Numbered from the stretch's first letter, positions 49,915 through 60,273 are shown. The stretch: 64,000 nucleotides of DNA from Selenomonas sp. (GCA_018052705.1 JAGPMW010000007.1:1-64000), one strand, 5' to 3'. Notes: generated by a model from the sequence alone, not told the origin. A program made the numbers and translations.

Positions 49915-50277
49915 ATGAAAATCGCGATTGTCGGTGTCTGTGCCTCGGGGAAAACTACGTTGGTAGCTGGACTCAGGGCGGCAGGTTATGATGCTTATAA
50001 TGTAGCGCAGGAGCATTCCTGTATCCATGATTTCTGGTCGAAGCATCAGCCTGATTTGTTGGTGATGATTGATGCGACTATGCCGGCCATTCATCAGCGG
50101 CGGAAAGTCTACTGGGATGAGAACCGGCTGGCGGTACAGCATCAGCGGCTGGCTGATGCACGTGAGCATGCCAATCTTTATATCCAGACTGATGCCCTTA
50201 GTGCGGCAGCGGTTCGGGCGCGGGTTATCGCTTTTGTTAAGGAATGGGAAGCTGGAAAGGCAGACAAACTTGCCTGA
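49915..50277 (+). CDS. Small P-loop NTPase-like protein
   Basis: A 120-residue protein starting MKIAIVGVCASGKTTLVAGL, a clear Walker A. DLLVMIDATMPAIHQRRKVYW may supply a Walker B-like Asp, and a helical C terminus follows. The size suits a minimal nucleotide kinase-like or partition-like fold, but no lid or specificity motif is evident. GGAG lies nine bases before the ATG at 49915. It is preceded closely by the SpoIIE-like phosphatase gene and followed by secD. Confidence 0.72.
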   Translation: MKIAIVGVCASGKTTLVAGLRAAGYDAYNVAQEHSCIHDFWSKHQPDLLVMIDATMPAIHQRRKVYWDENRLAVQHQRLADAREHANLYIQTDALSAAAVRARVIAFVKEWEAGKADKLA

Positions 50278-50352
50278 ATGCTTTTTCATCATATACCGGA
50301 TGCAGAGGAATGCATTCAGGTTTATACGAAACCATAGAAAGGGTTGAATCCA

Positions 50353-51612
50353 TTGAGAAAAGACAGTCTCATGAAACTGATTGTCTGTGTCGTTGCTATC
50401 ATCGGCATTTTTGTCGCTTTCGTCAAGCCACTGGCATTTTCCATTCGCCAGGGCCTTGATCTGCAGGGCGGTACGCATGTTGTACTGGAAGCGGAGGACA
50501 CAGACATCGCAAAAGTAAATGATGATGCCATGAATCGTGTGGTTACCATCATGGAGAAGCGTGTCAATGCGCTTGGTCTTACGGAGCCGATCATCCAACG
50601 CGAAGGCGAGCGTCGTGTCATTATTGAGCTGCCGGGGGTCAAGGATCCGGATGCGGCGATTCAGACAATTGGCAAGACGGCTATGCTGGAATTCAAGGAT
50701 GAGGATGGTAATACTGTCCTTACCGGTACTGATCTGAAGGATGCACAGGCTTCTACGAACCAGCAGAGTGGTCAGAATGTCGTCAATCTTGAGTTCAGCG
50801 ACGAGGGTGCCAAAAAGTTTGCGGATCTCACGACAAAGAATGTAGGGCGTACGATCGCAATCCTGCTTGATGGAGAAGTGCTGACAGCACCGAATGTCCG
50901 TGAACCGATTCTTGGCGGCAAGGCAGAGATTTCTGGACAGAAATCGTTGGAGGAAGCTCAGAATCTGGCAGTGGTATTGCGCAGTGGTGCTCTGCCGGTT
51001 AAGGTCAATATCATCGAGACGCGTACGGTTGGACCGTCCCTCGGACAGGATTCCAAGGATAAGTCCGAGATGGCGTTTGCCATTGGTATTGGCGCGGTGC
51101 TGCTGTTCATGATCCTGTTCTATCGTCTGGCTGGTTTTATTGCCGATGTTGCCCTGATGGCTTATACGGTCATGCTGCTGGGGCTCTTATACCTTATGGA
51201 TGCGACATTGACGCTGCCTGGTGTGGCTGGTATCATCCTGACAATTGGTATGGCGGTTGATGCTAATGTACTGATTTTTGAGCATTTCAAAGAAGAGTAT
51301 CAGACGCAGGGGAAGTCATTGCGGCTCGCGATGGATTCAGGGTTTAAACGTGCGTTTACGACTATCTTTGACTCGAATATTACGACCATCATAGCTGCTG
51401 GTGTTTTGTTTTTCCTCGGAACGGGTACGATTCGAGGGTTTGCTATTACGCTGGGTGTTGGTACAATACTGTCGATGTTTACGGCAATCACGCTGTCGCA
51501 GTATATGCTCAAGCTCATGATTAATTCAAAGGTATTTGATAACCCAAGCGCCTATGGTGCTAATGGTTACATGCTTTGGGGAAAGGAGGATATGAAGAAT
51601 GAAAAAGTTTGA
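50353..51612 (+). CDS. secD: Protein translocase subunit SecD
   Basis: SecD uses the proton or sodium gradient to help pull proteins through SecYEG. The 419-residue form is short, as usual in Firmicutes. It has an N-terminal helix, an extracytoplasmic P1 region (RQGLDLQGGTHVVLEAED, EKRVNALGLTEPIIQREG) and six-helix RND part with GMAVDANVLIFEHFKEE. The TTG at 50353 is preferred since AAAGGG lies nine bases upstream; a TTG at 50344 would abut that site. Confidence 0.95.
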   Translation: MRKDSLMKLIVCVVAIIGIFVAFVKPLAFSIRQGLDLQGGTHVVLEAEDTDIAKVNDDAMNRVVTIMEKRVNALGLTEPIIQREGERRVIIELPGVKDPDAAIQTIGKTAMLEFKDEDGNTVLTGTDLKDAQASTNQQSGQNVVNLEFSDEGAKKFADLTTKNVGRTIAILLDGEVLTAPNVREPILGGKAEISGQKSLEEAQNLAVVLRSGALPVKVNIIETRTVGPSLGQDSKDKSEMAFAIGIGAVLLFMILFYRLAGFIADVALMAYTVMLLGLLYLMDATLTLPGVAGIILTIGMAVDANVLIFEHFKEEYQTQGKSLRLAMDSGFKRAFTTIFDSNITTIIAAGVLFFLGTGTIRGFAITLGVGTILSMFTAITLSQYMLKLMINSKVFDNPSAYGANGYMLWGKEDMKNEKV

Positions 51613-52516
51613 TATTGCCGGACGTTCCAAAGTCTGGTTCATCATGTCGCTCCTTGTCATCATTCCGGGTATCTTCTGCATGTTTACCAAAGGCTTTAAC
51701 TTCGGGATTGATTTTATGGGCGGCACAATCATTGATATGAAATTCGAGCAGCCGGTAACGATTGCTCAGGTTCGTGCCAGCTTGGCGAAGTTCGGTCTGG
51801 ACGGGGCAACGATCCAGCTGTCAGGCGCACAGTCAGATGTTCTGGAATCACAGGACGTCATGGTCCGTGCAGCGGATATGGAAGAAGACCAGCGCAAGGC
51901 GGTCATGGCCACACTTAAAACGGATGTGGGCGACTACACGGTCCTGCGTGAAGAGAAGGTCGGCGCCACAGTCGGAAATGAGCTCATTACCAACGCGCTG
52001 TTAGCCCTGCTGGTCTCGTGGGCGCTCATCATCCTGTATGTTGCTTATCGTTTTGAGTGGCGTTTTGGTGTAGCGGCGGTGCTGGCACTGATCCATGATA
52101 TTCTGATTGTCCTGTCGGTGTTCTCATTGACCGGGCGTCAGGTGGATTCGTCCTTTATAGCGGCGCTGCTGACGATTGTCGGCTATTCCATTAATGATAC
52201 AATTGTTATTTTTGACCGTATTCGTGAGAATCTCAAGCTTCATTTTCGCCGGGGCGGCGATGTGGTCCAGCTGGTCAACACGTCGATTCTGCAGACGCTG
52301 ACACGTTCGTTGTATACGGTGTTCACCGTGCTGTTTACCACGCTGGCCTTGTATCTTTTCGGTGGTGATACGACCAAAGATTTTGCCTTTGCATTGCTGG
52401 TTGGCTTTGCCTGTGGCTGTTATTCTTCGATTTTTATTGCCAGCCCACTGTGGATTATATTCCGCCAATGGGGAGATAGGCATAAAGCTCAGCCAAAGGT
52501 TGCTGAAGCAAAATAA
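51599..52516 (+). CDS. secF: Protein translocase subunit SecF
   Basis: The 305-residue partner of SecD. FGIDFMGGTIIDMKF at the N terminus is followed by a P1-like region and five or more helices, with GYSINDTIVIFDRIREN as the RND signature. It overlaps secD by 14 bases, with GGAGG in the secD end as ribosome binding site. Confidence 0.95.
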   Translation: MKKFDIAGRSKVWFIMSLLVIIPGIFCMFTKGFNFGIDFMGGTIIDMKFEQPVTIAQVRASLAKFGLDGATIQLSGAQSDVLESQDVMVRAADMEEDQRKAVMATLKTDVGDYTVLREEKVGATVGNELITNALLALLVSWALIILYVAYRFEWRFGVAAVLALIHDILIVLSVFSLTGRQVDSSFIAALLTIVGYSINDTIVIFDRIRENLKLHFRRGGDVVQLVNTSILQTLTRSLYTVFTVLFTTLALYLFGGDTTKDFAFALLVGFACGCYSSIFIASPLWIIFRQWGDRHKAQPKVAEAK

Positions 52517-52526
52517 AATCAGGCTG

Positions 52527-52570
52527 AATATAAAGAAGCTCATCCGGACGTGGATGAGCTTCTTTATATT
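52527..52570 (+). terminator. Terminator after secF
   Basis: AATATAAAGAAGCTCATCC and GGATGAGCTTCTTTATATT form a perfect 19-base stem with a six-base loop. Confidence 0.85.
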
Positions 52571-52626
52571 TAATCAAATGACAGAGATAAACCAATACGG
52601 TATGGCCGGGATTGGGAAATTTACGG

Positions 52627-52655
52627 TTTACGACGAACTAAATTTCATGTAAGAT
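52627..52655 (+). promoter_or_regulatory. Probable recJ promoter
   Basis: TTTACG (52627-52632) and TAAGAT (52650-52655) are 17 bases apart, 23 bases before the recJ start codon. Confidence 0.45.
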
Positions 52656-52677
52656 AGTATCCAGGAGTTGTAAACAA

Positions 52678-54648
52678 ATGTTAAAACAATGGAAACTTTA
52701 TGATACAGTGCCAGATGTTGCTGATTTGGCTAAAGAATTAGGTACTACCGAGATGGCAGCCGGGATATTGTGGCATCGGGGTTTGCGGACCGTGACGGAG
52801 GCAGAAGCGTTCCTTCATCCGGAGCAGCAGCCGTTTTATGATCCGCTGCTGATGAAAGACATGGATAAGGCTGTGGCCAGGATTCGCCAGGCCATTGACC
52901 AGGAAGAGAAAATTACCGTCTATGGGGATTATGATGTTGATGGTATGACCGCGACATCGCTTTTGCTGCATAATCTGCGGGCGCTTGGTGCGCAGGCGGA
53001 TTTCTATATTCCGGAACGGCAGAAGGAAGGCTATGGATTTAATCTGTCGGCGCTGCAAAAGCTGGCGGCGGAGGGAACGAAGCTGCTGGTGTCCGTTGAT
53101 TGCGGCGTTGCCTCAGTGGCTGATGTTGCGGCAATGCAGGATACGCTCGATATTATCGTTACGGATCATCATCTGCCGGGGGCGCAGTTGCCACCGGCGG
53201 TGGCAGTCGTGAATCCGCATCGTCCGGACTGTCCGTATCCAGATAAGGAACTGGCTGGTGTCGGTGTGGCGTTTAAGCTCTGTCAGGCGTTGTGGCAGGA
53301 GCTGGAAGGGGAAGCCTATGAGCAGGATCTTGAGCTGGCTGCCCTTGGGACGGTAGCAGACATTGTTCCACTGCTGGGAGAAAATCGCAAGATTGTGAAA
53401 ATGGGTCTGGCTCGTATGAAAGACTCTGCTTTTGCTGGGATTCAGGCACTGATCGATGTTGCCGATATTGGAGATCAGCAGCTTAATGCCGGGCATGTCG
53501 GTTTTCGGCTGGCCCCGCGGCTCAATGCCGCTGGCCGCATTGGTTCGGCTCGTAAGGGCGTAGAACTTCTGCTGTCAAAGGATAAGGAAACGGCCGATGC
53601 ATTGGCTATGGAGCTGGATATACTCAACAGCCAGCGTCAGGCAATCGAGCAGGATATTTTGCAGAAAGCAGAGGAATCGCTGGCTGGTCAGGAACCGGAG
53701 CAGATGCCGGCGATTGTCGTCGCGGGCGAGGGCTGGAATCCGGGGGTTATCGGCATTGTCGCATCACGTCTGGTAGAGCACTACTATAAACCGGTCATCG
53801 TTTTCTCTGTCCAGCCGGATGGCGTGTGCAAGGGGTCCTGCCGTAGTATCGAGGGGCTTCATATGTATGAAACGCTGAAGCTTTGTCAGGAACACATTAT
53901 CCAGTTTGGTGGTCACGCTCAGGCAGCGGGACTGTCCGTGCACGGCGAAGAACTGCCTGCCTTCCGTCAGGCTTTTCAGCAGGCGGCAGCATCGGCATTG
54001 TCGGTCGAGGACTATACGCCAAAAGTGACTGTAGAATTTGAGCTGGCACCAGAGAACGTTTCTTTTGATCTGGTAGAAGAATTGGCCCTGCTTGAGCCAT
54101 ATGGCATGGGCAATCCCAAGCCTCTTTTTGGCTGCCGGAATATCCGGGGTATGGGGGCAGCGGCAATCGGACGAGATGGACAGCATCTACGTTTTCAGGT
54201 TGGTACGCCGGAGCAGCCGCTTAGTGCCTTGTACTGGAATAAGAGCGAGTATGTCAGTGTGGTGAACCGTGAGGCCGTGGATATGGTTTATTCCCCTGCT
54301 GTTAATGAATGGCAGGGGCGGCGCAGCCTGCAGTGTATGGTAGAGTCACTTCGTCCGGCCGATCAGGAACGCATATTTCCTGAACGGGAAATGCTCGCAG
54401 CAATTTATCGTTTCTTGTATCAGATTCAGCAGCAGGAGGGGCGTATCCCGTATACTGCAGCGGAACTGGCGGTTAAATTCGGCCAGTGCAGCGGACATAT
54501 CTCCTGCTATACGATGCGGACGGGGCTGCGTATTTTTCAGGAATTGAGCTTGTTGCGCATGGATCTGTATGAAAAAGAGTATTACCTGCCAAAAGCAGTG
54601 GGAAAAATGGAACTGGCAAGTTCGCCGACATTTCGGCGGCACCAGTGA
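52678..54648 (+). CDS. recJ: Single-stranded-DNA-specific exonuclease RecJ
   Basis: A 5'-3' exonuclease of recombination and mismatch repair. The 656-residue protein has the DHH motifs VYGDYDVDGMTATSLLL, VSVDCGVAS, IVTDHHLPG, GTVADIVPL and the DHHA1 GGHAQAAGLSV, then an OB-fold-like C-terminal part. About 100 further residues follow after the OB region, as in the longer Firmicutes RecJ forms. AGGAGTTG precedes the ATG. Confidence 0.95.
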   Translation: MLKQWKLYDTVPDVADLAKELGTTEMAAGILWHRGLRTVTEAEAFLHPEQQPFYDPLLMKDMDKAVARIRQAIDQEEKITVYGDYDVDGMTATSLLLHNLRALGAQADFYIPERQKEGYGFNLSALQKLAAEGTKLLVSVDCGVASVADVAAMQDTLDIIVTDHHLPGAQLPPAVAVVNPHRPDCPYPDKELAGVGVAFKLCQALWQELEGEAYEQDLELAALGTVADIVPLLGENRKIVKMGLARMKDSAFAGIQALIDVADIGDQQLNAGHVGFRLAPRLNAAGRIGSARKGVELLLSKDKETADALAMELDILNSQRQAIEQDILQKAEESLAGQEPEQMPAIVVAGEGWNPGVIGIVASRLVEHYYKPVIVFSVQPDGVCKGSCRSIEGLHMYETLKLCQEHIIQFGGHAQAAGLSVHGEELPAFRQAFQQAAASALSVEDYTPKVTVEFELAPENVSFDLVEELALLEPYGMGNPKPLFGCRNIRGMGAAAIGRDGQHLRFQVGTPEQPLSALYWNKSEYVSVVNREAVDMVYSPAVNEWQGRRSLQCMVESLRPADQERIFPEREMLAAIYRFLYQIQQQEGRIPYTAAELAVKFGQCSGHISCYTMRTGLRIFQELSLLRMDLYEKEYYLPKAVGKMELASSPTFRRHQ

Positions 54649-54661
54649 AAGGGAATAGCTT

Positions 54662-56881
54662 ATGAATGATAAAGGGAAAGCACCTGTGACGATTGAGTCC
54701 ATTATCGAAGCGGTGAAGGAATATGAGCCAACAGCAGATACGCAGAAGATCCAGCGGGCATATGATCTGGCTAGTTCGGCCCATAAGGGACAGACTCGTG
54801 TTTCAGGGGAAGAGTACATTATCCACCCATTGCATGTGGCGCAGATCCTGACGGAACTTCACATTGATGATGTGACCATCAGTGCATCATTATTACATGA
54901 TGTGGTGGAAGATACAATTTATACGAAGGAACAGATCGAGGAGATGTTTGGCGAAGAGGTTGCCATGATCGTTGATGGTGTCACGAAGTTGGGCCGCATC
55001 GAGTATAAATCCAAGGAAGAGGTCCAGCTGGAGAATTATCGCAAGATGTTCCTGGCGATGGCAAAGGATATCCGGGTCATTATGGTGAAGCTGGCGGACC
55101 GTCTGCATAATATGCGTACACTCAAGTATATGCGTGAGGATAAACAGCGCCGCATTGCCAAGGAGACCATTGAGATTTATGCACCGCTGGCGAACCGGCT
55201 TGGTATCTCTAATGTCAAGTGGGAGCTGGAAGACCTTTGCCTGCGCTATCTTGAGCCGGAGACGTACTATGATCTGGTTGAGAATGTCAAGCAGAAGCGC
55301 AAGGAGCGTCAGACCTTTATCGATCTGTCCATCCAGCAGATCACGGAAAAACTGGATGAGGCTCATATTGAGGCTGATATCAAGGGACGTGCCAAGCATT
55401 TCTACAGCATCTATAAGAAGATGAAGCGTGATCATAAGGATATCAGTGAGATCTATGACCTGTCGGCGGTTCGTGTGCTGGTGGATTCGGTCAAGGACTG
55501 CTATGGCGTGCTGGGTGTCATCCATGCAATGTGGAAACCGATTCCGGGGCGGTTTAAGGATTATATCGCCATGCCAAAGTCCAATGGCTATCAATCGCTG
55601 CATACGACGGTCATGACGCGTGGCTATCCGCTTGAGATCCAGATTCGCACATTCCAGATGCATCAGGTCTCTGAGTACGGCGTGGCCGCCCACTGGAAGT
55701 ATAAGGAAGCCGGCAAGGGGGCTACGGCCGGCAATGCAGTGGATCAGAAGATGAACTGGTTGCGTCAGATGGTGAGCCTGCAGCAGGAGCTTAGTGATCC
55801 CAAAGAATATTTCGAGGCGCTGAAAGTCGATATCTTCTCCGATGAGGTCTTCGTGTTCACGCCAAAAGGTGATGTCGTTGATCTGCCGAAGGGCTCGGTT
55901 CCCATTGATTTTGCCTATCGGATTCATACGGAGGTCGGGCATCACTGTGTTGGGGCCAAGGTTAATGGCAAGATCGTGCCGCTTGAGCATAAGCTTAAGA
56001 ACGGCGATATTGTTTCGGTTATCACGAACAAGGCCAATAATGGTCCAAGCCGTGACTGGCTTAATATTGTGGCTTCGTCAGAGACACGCAGCAAGATCCG
56101 CTCCTGGTTCAAGAAAGAGAAACGTGAAGAGAATATTGAGCGCGGTATGGAACTGATCAAGGATGAGGCGAAGCGGCTTGGCTATGCGCCGAAGGACTTG
56201 ATCAAGGAAGGCCGACTGCTGGAGGTGGCCAGAAAGCTCAATATCCTGACACAGGATGATCTGCTTGCAACGCTGGGCTATGGCGGTGTAGTTATCCATG
56301 GCATCATGACGAAACTTATCGAGCTGCATAAGAAGGAAATCAAACAGAATACGCCCCCCGATGTATCGAAGATGCTTTCGGAGCTCAAGCATCCACAACA
56401 GAATGGACAGAAACGCAAGTCCAGTCATGGGGTACTGGTTGAGGGGGAAAGCGGTCTGATGGTCCGTCTTGCCCGCTGCTGTAATCCGATTCCAGGTGAT
56501 CCGATTACGGGCTATATCACGCGTGGCCGTGGCGTGTCCGTGCACCGTTCAGACTGTTCAAATATCCTCCACGATACGGACTTTTCCCGGATGATCGAGG
56601 TCAGCTGGGATATCGGACTGGATAAGCAGTATATGGTGGAACTGGAAATCGTTTGCAACGATAAGAGCGGAATCCTGGCCAATATCCTGGCTGTGCCAAC
56701 AGAAATGAAAATCAACATCCGCAGCATCAATGCGAATCCGAATCGCAGCAACCGTACTTCGACAATGATGCTTGGACTTGATGTGCACAGTTCGACGCAG
56801 GTCACCCAGATCATGACGAAACTGCGCCGTCTTAAGGATGTTTACAGCGTAACTCGCAGAATGGGCGGCAGCTCGAATTAA
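54662..56881 (+). CDS. rel: Bifunctional (p)ppGpp synthetase/hydrolase Rel
   Basis: The stringent response enzyme. The 739-residue protein has an HD hydrolase domain (HPLHVAQILTEL, SASLLHDVVEDT), a synthetase domain (GRAKHFYSIYKKMKRDHKD, YQSLHTTVM), TGS (VFVFTPKGDVVDLPKGSVPIDFAYRIH), a zinc-finger/helical region (CCNPIPGDPI) and a C-terminal ACT/RRM domain. Both active sites appear intact, so it should make and degrade (p)ppGpp. It lies 13 bases after recJ, a common arrangement. Confidence 0.96.
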   Translation: MNDKGKAPVTIESIIEAVKEYEPTADTQKIQRAYDLASSAHKGQTRVSGEEYIIHPLHVAQILTELHIDDVTISASLLHDVVEDTIYTKEQIEEMFGEEVAMIVDGVTKLGRIEYKSKEEVQLENYRKMFLAMAKDIRVIMVKLADRLHNMRTLKYMREDKQRRIAKETIEIYAPLANRLGISNVKWELEDLCLRYLEPETYYDLVENVKQKRKERQTFIDLSIQQITEKLDEAHIEADIKGRAKHFYSIYKKMKRDHKDISEIYDLSAVRVLVDSVKDCYGVLGVIHAMWKPIPGRFKDYIAMPKSNGYQSLHTTVMTRGYPLEIQIRTFQMHQVSEYGVAAHWKYKEAGKGATAGNAVDQKMNWLRQMVSLQQELSDPKEYFEALKVDIFSDEVFVFTPKGDVVDLPKGSVPIDFAYRIHTEVGHHCVGAKVNGKIVPLEHKLKNGDIVSVITNKANNGPSRDWLNIVASSETRSKIRSWFKKEKREENIERGMELIKDEAKRLGYAPKDLIKEGRLLEVARKLNILTQDDLLATLGYGGVVIHGIMTKLIELHKKEIKQNTPPDVSKMLSELKHPQQNGQKRKSSHGVLVEGESGLMVRLARCCNPIPGDPITGYITRGRGVSVHRSDCSNILHDTDFSRMIEVSWDIGLDKQYMVELEIVCNDKSGILANILAVPTEMKINIRSINANPNRSNRTSTMMLGLDVHSSTQVTQIMTKLRRLKDVYSVTRRMGGSSN

Positions 56882-56920
56882 TTGGCAGCTGCTGCAAATC
56901 GTCTGGAAATCGTTTGTAAT

Positions 56921-56949
56921 TTGTAATATGACAGTATTTTTGTTATAAT
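56921..56949 (+). promoter_or_regulatory. Promoter of the Fur-family gene
   Basis: TTGTAA (56921-56926) and a perfect TATAAT (56944-56949) are 17 bases apart. The 70-base leader that follows shows no obvious Fur box. Confidence 0.7.
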
Positions 56950-57022
56950 AGGTGTATTTGAATGGAACGCCCAATCCTGAAGCTTTTATTGGCTGTAAGG
57001 TTGAGGCAGAGGAGTTGACAGT

Positions 57023-57481
57023 ATGGCACAAACATTTACCATGGGTGACCTGAAACAGCGTCTGCAGGCGCGTCAACATAAGATGACGCCGCAGCGGCAG
57101 ACTGTTCTGCAGGTATTTCTGGATCATCCGGGTACGCATCTCTCAGCTGAGGACGTGCATGACATCCTGCGTCAGAATAAATCGGAAATTGGTCTGGCAA
57201 CGGTTTACCGTAGTCTGGAATTGCTGTCGGATCTGGGCATCCTGCAGAAGATGGAGTTCGGTGACGGCTGCAGCCGCTATGAGGTCAATACGACGGACCC
57301 GTCAGAACATCATCATCATCATCTGATCTGCACGAAGTGCGGCAAGGTGACGGAGTTTGAGGATGATCTGCTGGAAAATCTGGAGGCAGATATTCAGGAA
57401 AAGATGGGCTTCAAGGTTGAGAATCATCAGGTGAAGTTCTATGGAATCTGCAAGGAGTGTCAGAAATCTGTTGAAGGTTAA
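57023..57481 (+). CDS. Fur-family metalloregulator
   Basis: A 152-residue regulator with the DNA-binding half KMTPQRQTVLQVFLDHPGTHLSAEDVHDIL and IGLATVYRSLELLSDLGIL. The dimerisation half has HHHHHLICTKCGKVTEFED, and a second CxxC pair (CKEC) gives a structural zinc site. Fur and PerR cannot be separated from these motifs alone. Fur is a plausible reader of the feoAB control region in this window. hemZ starts within its last codons, linking the regulator to tetrapyrrole metabolism. Confidence 0.9.
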   Translation: MAQTFTMGDLKQRLQARQHKMTPQRQTVLQVFLDHPGTHLSAEDVHDILRQNKSEIGLATVYRSLELLSDLGILQKMEFGDGCSRYEVNTTDPSEHHHHHLICTKCGKVTEFEDDLLENLEADIQEKMGFKVENHQVKFYGICKECQKSVEG

Positions 57482-59018
57482 TATATTTACGCTCAATACG
57501 AAAAAGGAAATCATCTCCAAGATTACCCGTGAGGTATTGAGTCTGTTCAAGGTAGAGATTACGGGGCGGCGCGGAGAAGCAGACTATGTACAGCTGTCGG
57601 TTGTGAACCATCGGCTGCCGGCGCTGGAGCAGGCAGAGGCACATGATGGTGCGCTGGTCCGGATGCAGACGACGCTGATGCTCTTTGCCGCTGACGGCAG
57701 CTGCCAGAAGTACCAGCGGACAGAGGCCGGCAAGCCTGATGAGCTTGAGCGGGCGGCAATTAACCGGACGATCAAGCTGAATCTATATCGTATCTTTTGC
57801 CAAGAACTTGGAATGCCCCAGGCGCCCTGGGGCATTCTGCATGGTGTGCGGCCGACCAAGATTGTTCATCGCTGGATTACCTATGGGCTGGATGAGGCGT
57901 CGATTGTCACGCGGCTGATGCGTGACTTTGCCTGCAGTGAGGATAAGGCGAGGGTAATTACCCCTATGGCGTTCCGGCAGCTGCCATTCCTGAACTCTTC
58001 CCATGAGAAGACGGTCAGCGTTTATGTGGGAATCCCGTTCTGTCTGACCCGTTGCCTGTACTGCTCATTTCCGTCCAATATCCTGCCACCCGATCATACA
58101 CTGCGGCAGTTTATGACAGTTCTGCAGAAGGACATCGAGGCGGCCAAAGAGGCTGTCAGGGAGCACGGCTTTACGGTCCAGAATATCTATGTGGGCGGCG
58201 GTACGCCAACGGCACTGCCGGATGCGTATTTTGCAAGTATGCTGCAGATGGTATATAATTCATTCTATGGGCCCAAGATCGTGGAGTTCACTGTTGAGGC
58301 CGGACGTCCGGACAGCATCACGCCCGCCAAGATTGAGACGATGAAACGTCTTCAGGTCAGTCGTGTGAGCGTGAACCCGCAGACCATGCAGGAACGAACG
58401 CTCCGGGTCATTGGCCGGCAGCATACGCCGGAAGATGTGGTGGAGATGTATCGGGCATTACGCGAGGCAGGAATCCCACATATCAATATGGATCTGATTC
58501 TCGGACTGCCGGGAGAAACGGCCGGGGATGTCCGGGATACGATGGAGAAGGTCACGGCACTTGCTCCAGACGATATCACATTGCATGCGCTTGCGCTCAA
58601 GCGTGGTTCACGGCTGCGCCTCATTATGGAGCAGCGGCAGGTTGATCTTCCGGATGGCGAGGAGACCCGCAGAATGTCCGAAATTGCAATGGACTATATG
58701 GCAAGGTATGACTACAAGCCATATTATCTTTATCGTCAGGGTTATATGGCCGGCGATCTCGAGAATGTAGGCTGCTGTCATACGGGAGCTGAAGGCATGT
58801 ACAACATCCAGATCATGGAGGAACATCAGACCATCATTGGTATTGGCGGGGCGGCTACGACGAAGGTCGTAGATTTCCGGCGCAAGAGGATGAAGTCCTC
58901 ATTTAATGCCAAGGACCTCGTGACCTATTTGCGTGATGTGGATCTATATATCGAAAAACGTAGGAATCTTTTAGAGGAAGCCTACGGAAAAGAGGGGAAA
59001 TCGACGAATGTTAACTAA
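57471..59018 (+). CDS. hemZ: Radical SAM coproporphyrinogen dehydrogenase-like protein HemZ
   Basis: An oxygen-independent coproporphyrinogen oxidase homologue of 515 residues. A HemZ-type N-terminal extension (about 165 residues) precedes the radical SAM motif FCLTRCLYCSFPS, with CxxxCxxC. YVGGGTPTALP and a C-terminal HemN-like region follow. HemZ proteins may act in heme synthesis or as other radical SAM enzymes; the substrate is not certain. The TTG at 57471 overlaps the Fur gene and follows AAGGAGTG at 11 bases. A perfect 12-base-pair stem-loop lies in the coding sequence at 57811-57837. The end overlaps hisS. Confidence 0.85.
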   Translation: MKVNIFTLNTKKEIISKITREVLSLFKVEITGRRGEADYVQLSVVNHRLPALEQAEAHDGALVRMQTTLMLFAADGSCQKYQRTEAGKPDELERAAINRTIKLNLYRIFCQELGMPQAPWGILHGVRPTKIVHRWITYGLDEASIVTRLMRDFACSEDKARVITPMAFRQLPFLNSSHEKTVSVYVGIPFCLTRCLYCSFPSNILPPDHTLRQFMTVLQKDIEAAKEAVREHGFTVQNIYVGGGTPTALPDAYFASMLQMVYNSFYGPKIVEFTVEAGRPDSITPAKIETMKRLQVSRVSVNPQTMQERTLRVIGRQHTPEDVVEMYRALREAGIPHINMDLILGLPGETAGDVRDTMEKVTALAPDDITLHALALKRGSRLRLIMEQRQVDLPDGEETRRMSEIAMDYMARYDYKPYYLYRQGYMAGDLENVGCCHTGAEGMYNIQIMEEHQTIIGIGGAATTKVVDFRRKRMKSSFNAKDLVTYLRDVDLYIEKRRNLLEEAYGKEGKSTNVN

Positions 59019-60273
59019 TGCCCCACGGGGAACCAAGGATATTCTGCCCGACAGCGTCGGCGAATGGAACTATGTAGAAGCAAAAATTCGTGAGCTCTGC
59101 AGCCGCTATGGCTATCAGGAAATACGGACGCCGATGTTCGAGCATACGGAGCTTTTCCATCGTGGCATTGGTGAAGGCACCGATGTAGTCGATAAGGAAA
59201 TGTATACGTTCAAGGACCGTGGCGACCGCAGCATTACGTTGCGCCCGGAGAATACGGCTTCGGCTGTGCGGGCCTATCTGCAGAACAAGCTCTATGGCGA
59301 TAACAGCCTGACGAAGCTTTTCTATATCGGCTCAATGTTCCGCTATGACCGGCCGCAGGCTGGCCGTATGCGTGAATTCCATCAGTTTGGTGTCGAGGCA
59401 CTGGGTGAGGAGAATCCGGCTGTCGATGCAGAGATTATCATGCTGGCGATGGATTTCCTGCAGTCACTGGGCCTTAGGGACCTGAAGCTGTCGTTGAACT
59501 CGGTTGGCTGCCCGAAATGCCGTCCGGTCTATCGGAAGGTCCTGCAGGATTACTTCCGGGATAAGCTCGATGTGCTCTGTGATGACTGCAAGGATCGTTT
59601 TGAGCGCAGCCCGCTGCGTATTCTCGACTGCAAGGCCGATGCGCATCAGCCGTTCATGGCCGATGCACCGAAGATTACGGACTGTCTCTGCGAGGAATGT
59701 CAGGATCACTTCCATAAAGTTCAGGAGTATCTGACACAGGCTGGTGTAGCCTTTGAACTCGATGCCCGTCTCGTCCGTGGACTTGACTACTATACGAAGA
59801 CCGCTTTTGAGGTCAAGTATGCACCGCTGGGGGCACAGAGCGCGGTAGCCGGTGGCGGCCGCTATGATGGACTGATTGAGGAGGTCGGCGGCAATTCAAC
59901 CCCGGCAGTAGGGTTTGCGACAGGACTTGAGCGTGTATTGCTTGCGCTCGAGAAGCAGGGGCTTCTGCCAGAGATGGATAAGGCGACGGATGCTTTTGTC
60001 GTGGCGCTGGGCGAGTCTGCTCAGGGACCAGCGTTCCAGATCCTGACGAAGCTTCGTCAGGCAGGTATTCGGGCTGGGATGGACTATGCCGGCCGGAGTA
60101 TGAAGGCCCAGATGAAACAGGCAAATAAGGCTGGTGCCCGTTTTGCGCTGATCATCGGTGAAGATGAAGTCAAAGAATCCTGCGTGCAGCTCAAGGATAT
60201 GGAAAAGAGCGAGCAACAAAAGGTTTCTTTTGATAATATAATTGAAAAGCTAAGTGCTGAGGTGAGAGGTTAA
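59008..60273 (+). CDS. hisS: Histidine-tRNA ligase
   Basis: A class II aminoacyl-tRNA synthetase of 421 residues. Motif 1 region [20 protein letters not shown], motif 2 [20 protein letters not shown], histidine signatures [15 protein letters not shown] and GGGRYDGL, and an anticodon-binding C-terminal domain are visible. It overlaps hemZ by 11 bases and aspS by one. Confidence 0.97.
   Translation: MLTNAPRGTKDILPDSVGEWNYVEAKIRELCSRYGYQEIRTPMFEHTELFHRGIGEGTDVVDKEMYTFKDRGDRSITLRPENTASAVRAYLQNKLYGDNSLTKLFYIGSMFRYDRPQAGRMREFHQFGVEALGEENPAVDAEIIMLAMDFLQSLGLRDLKLSLNSVGCPKCRPVYRKVLQDYFRDKLDVLCDDCKDRFERSPLRILDCKADAHQPFMADAPKITDCLCEECQDHFHKVQEYLTQAGVAFELDARLVRGLDYYTKTAFEVKYAPLGAQSAVAGGGRYDGLIEEVGGNSTPAVGFATGLERVLLALEKQGLLPEMDKATDAFVVALGESAQGPAFQILTKLRQAGIRAGMDYAGRSMKAQMKQANKAGARFALIIGEDEVKESCVQLKDMEKSEQQKVSFDNIIEKLSAEVRG

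Noticed and set aside
54893..55990. A 365-codon minus-strand frame inside rel
   Set aside because: Lies entirely within the conserved HD, synthetase and TGS coding region on the other strand and has no start signals.
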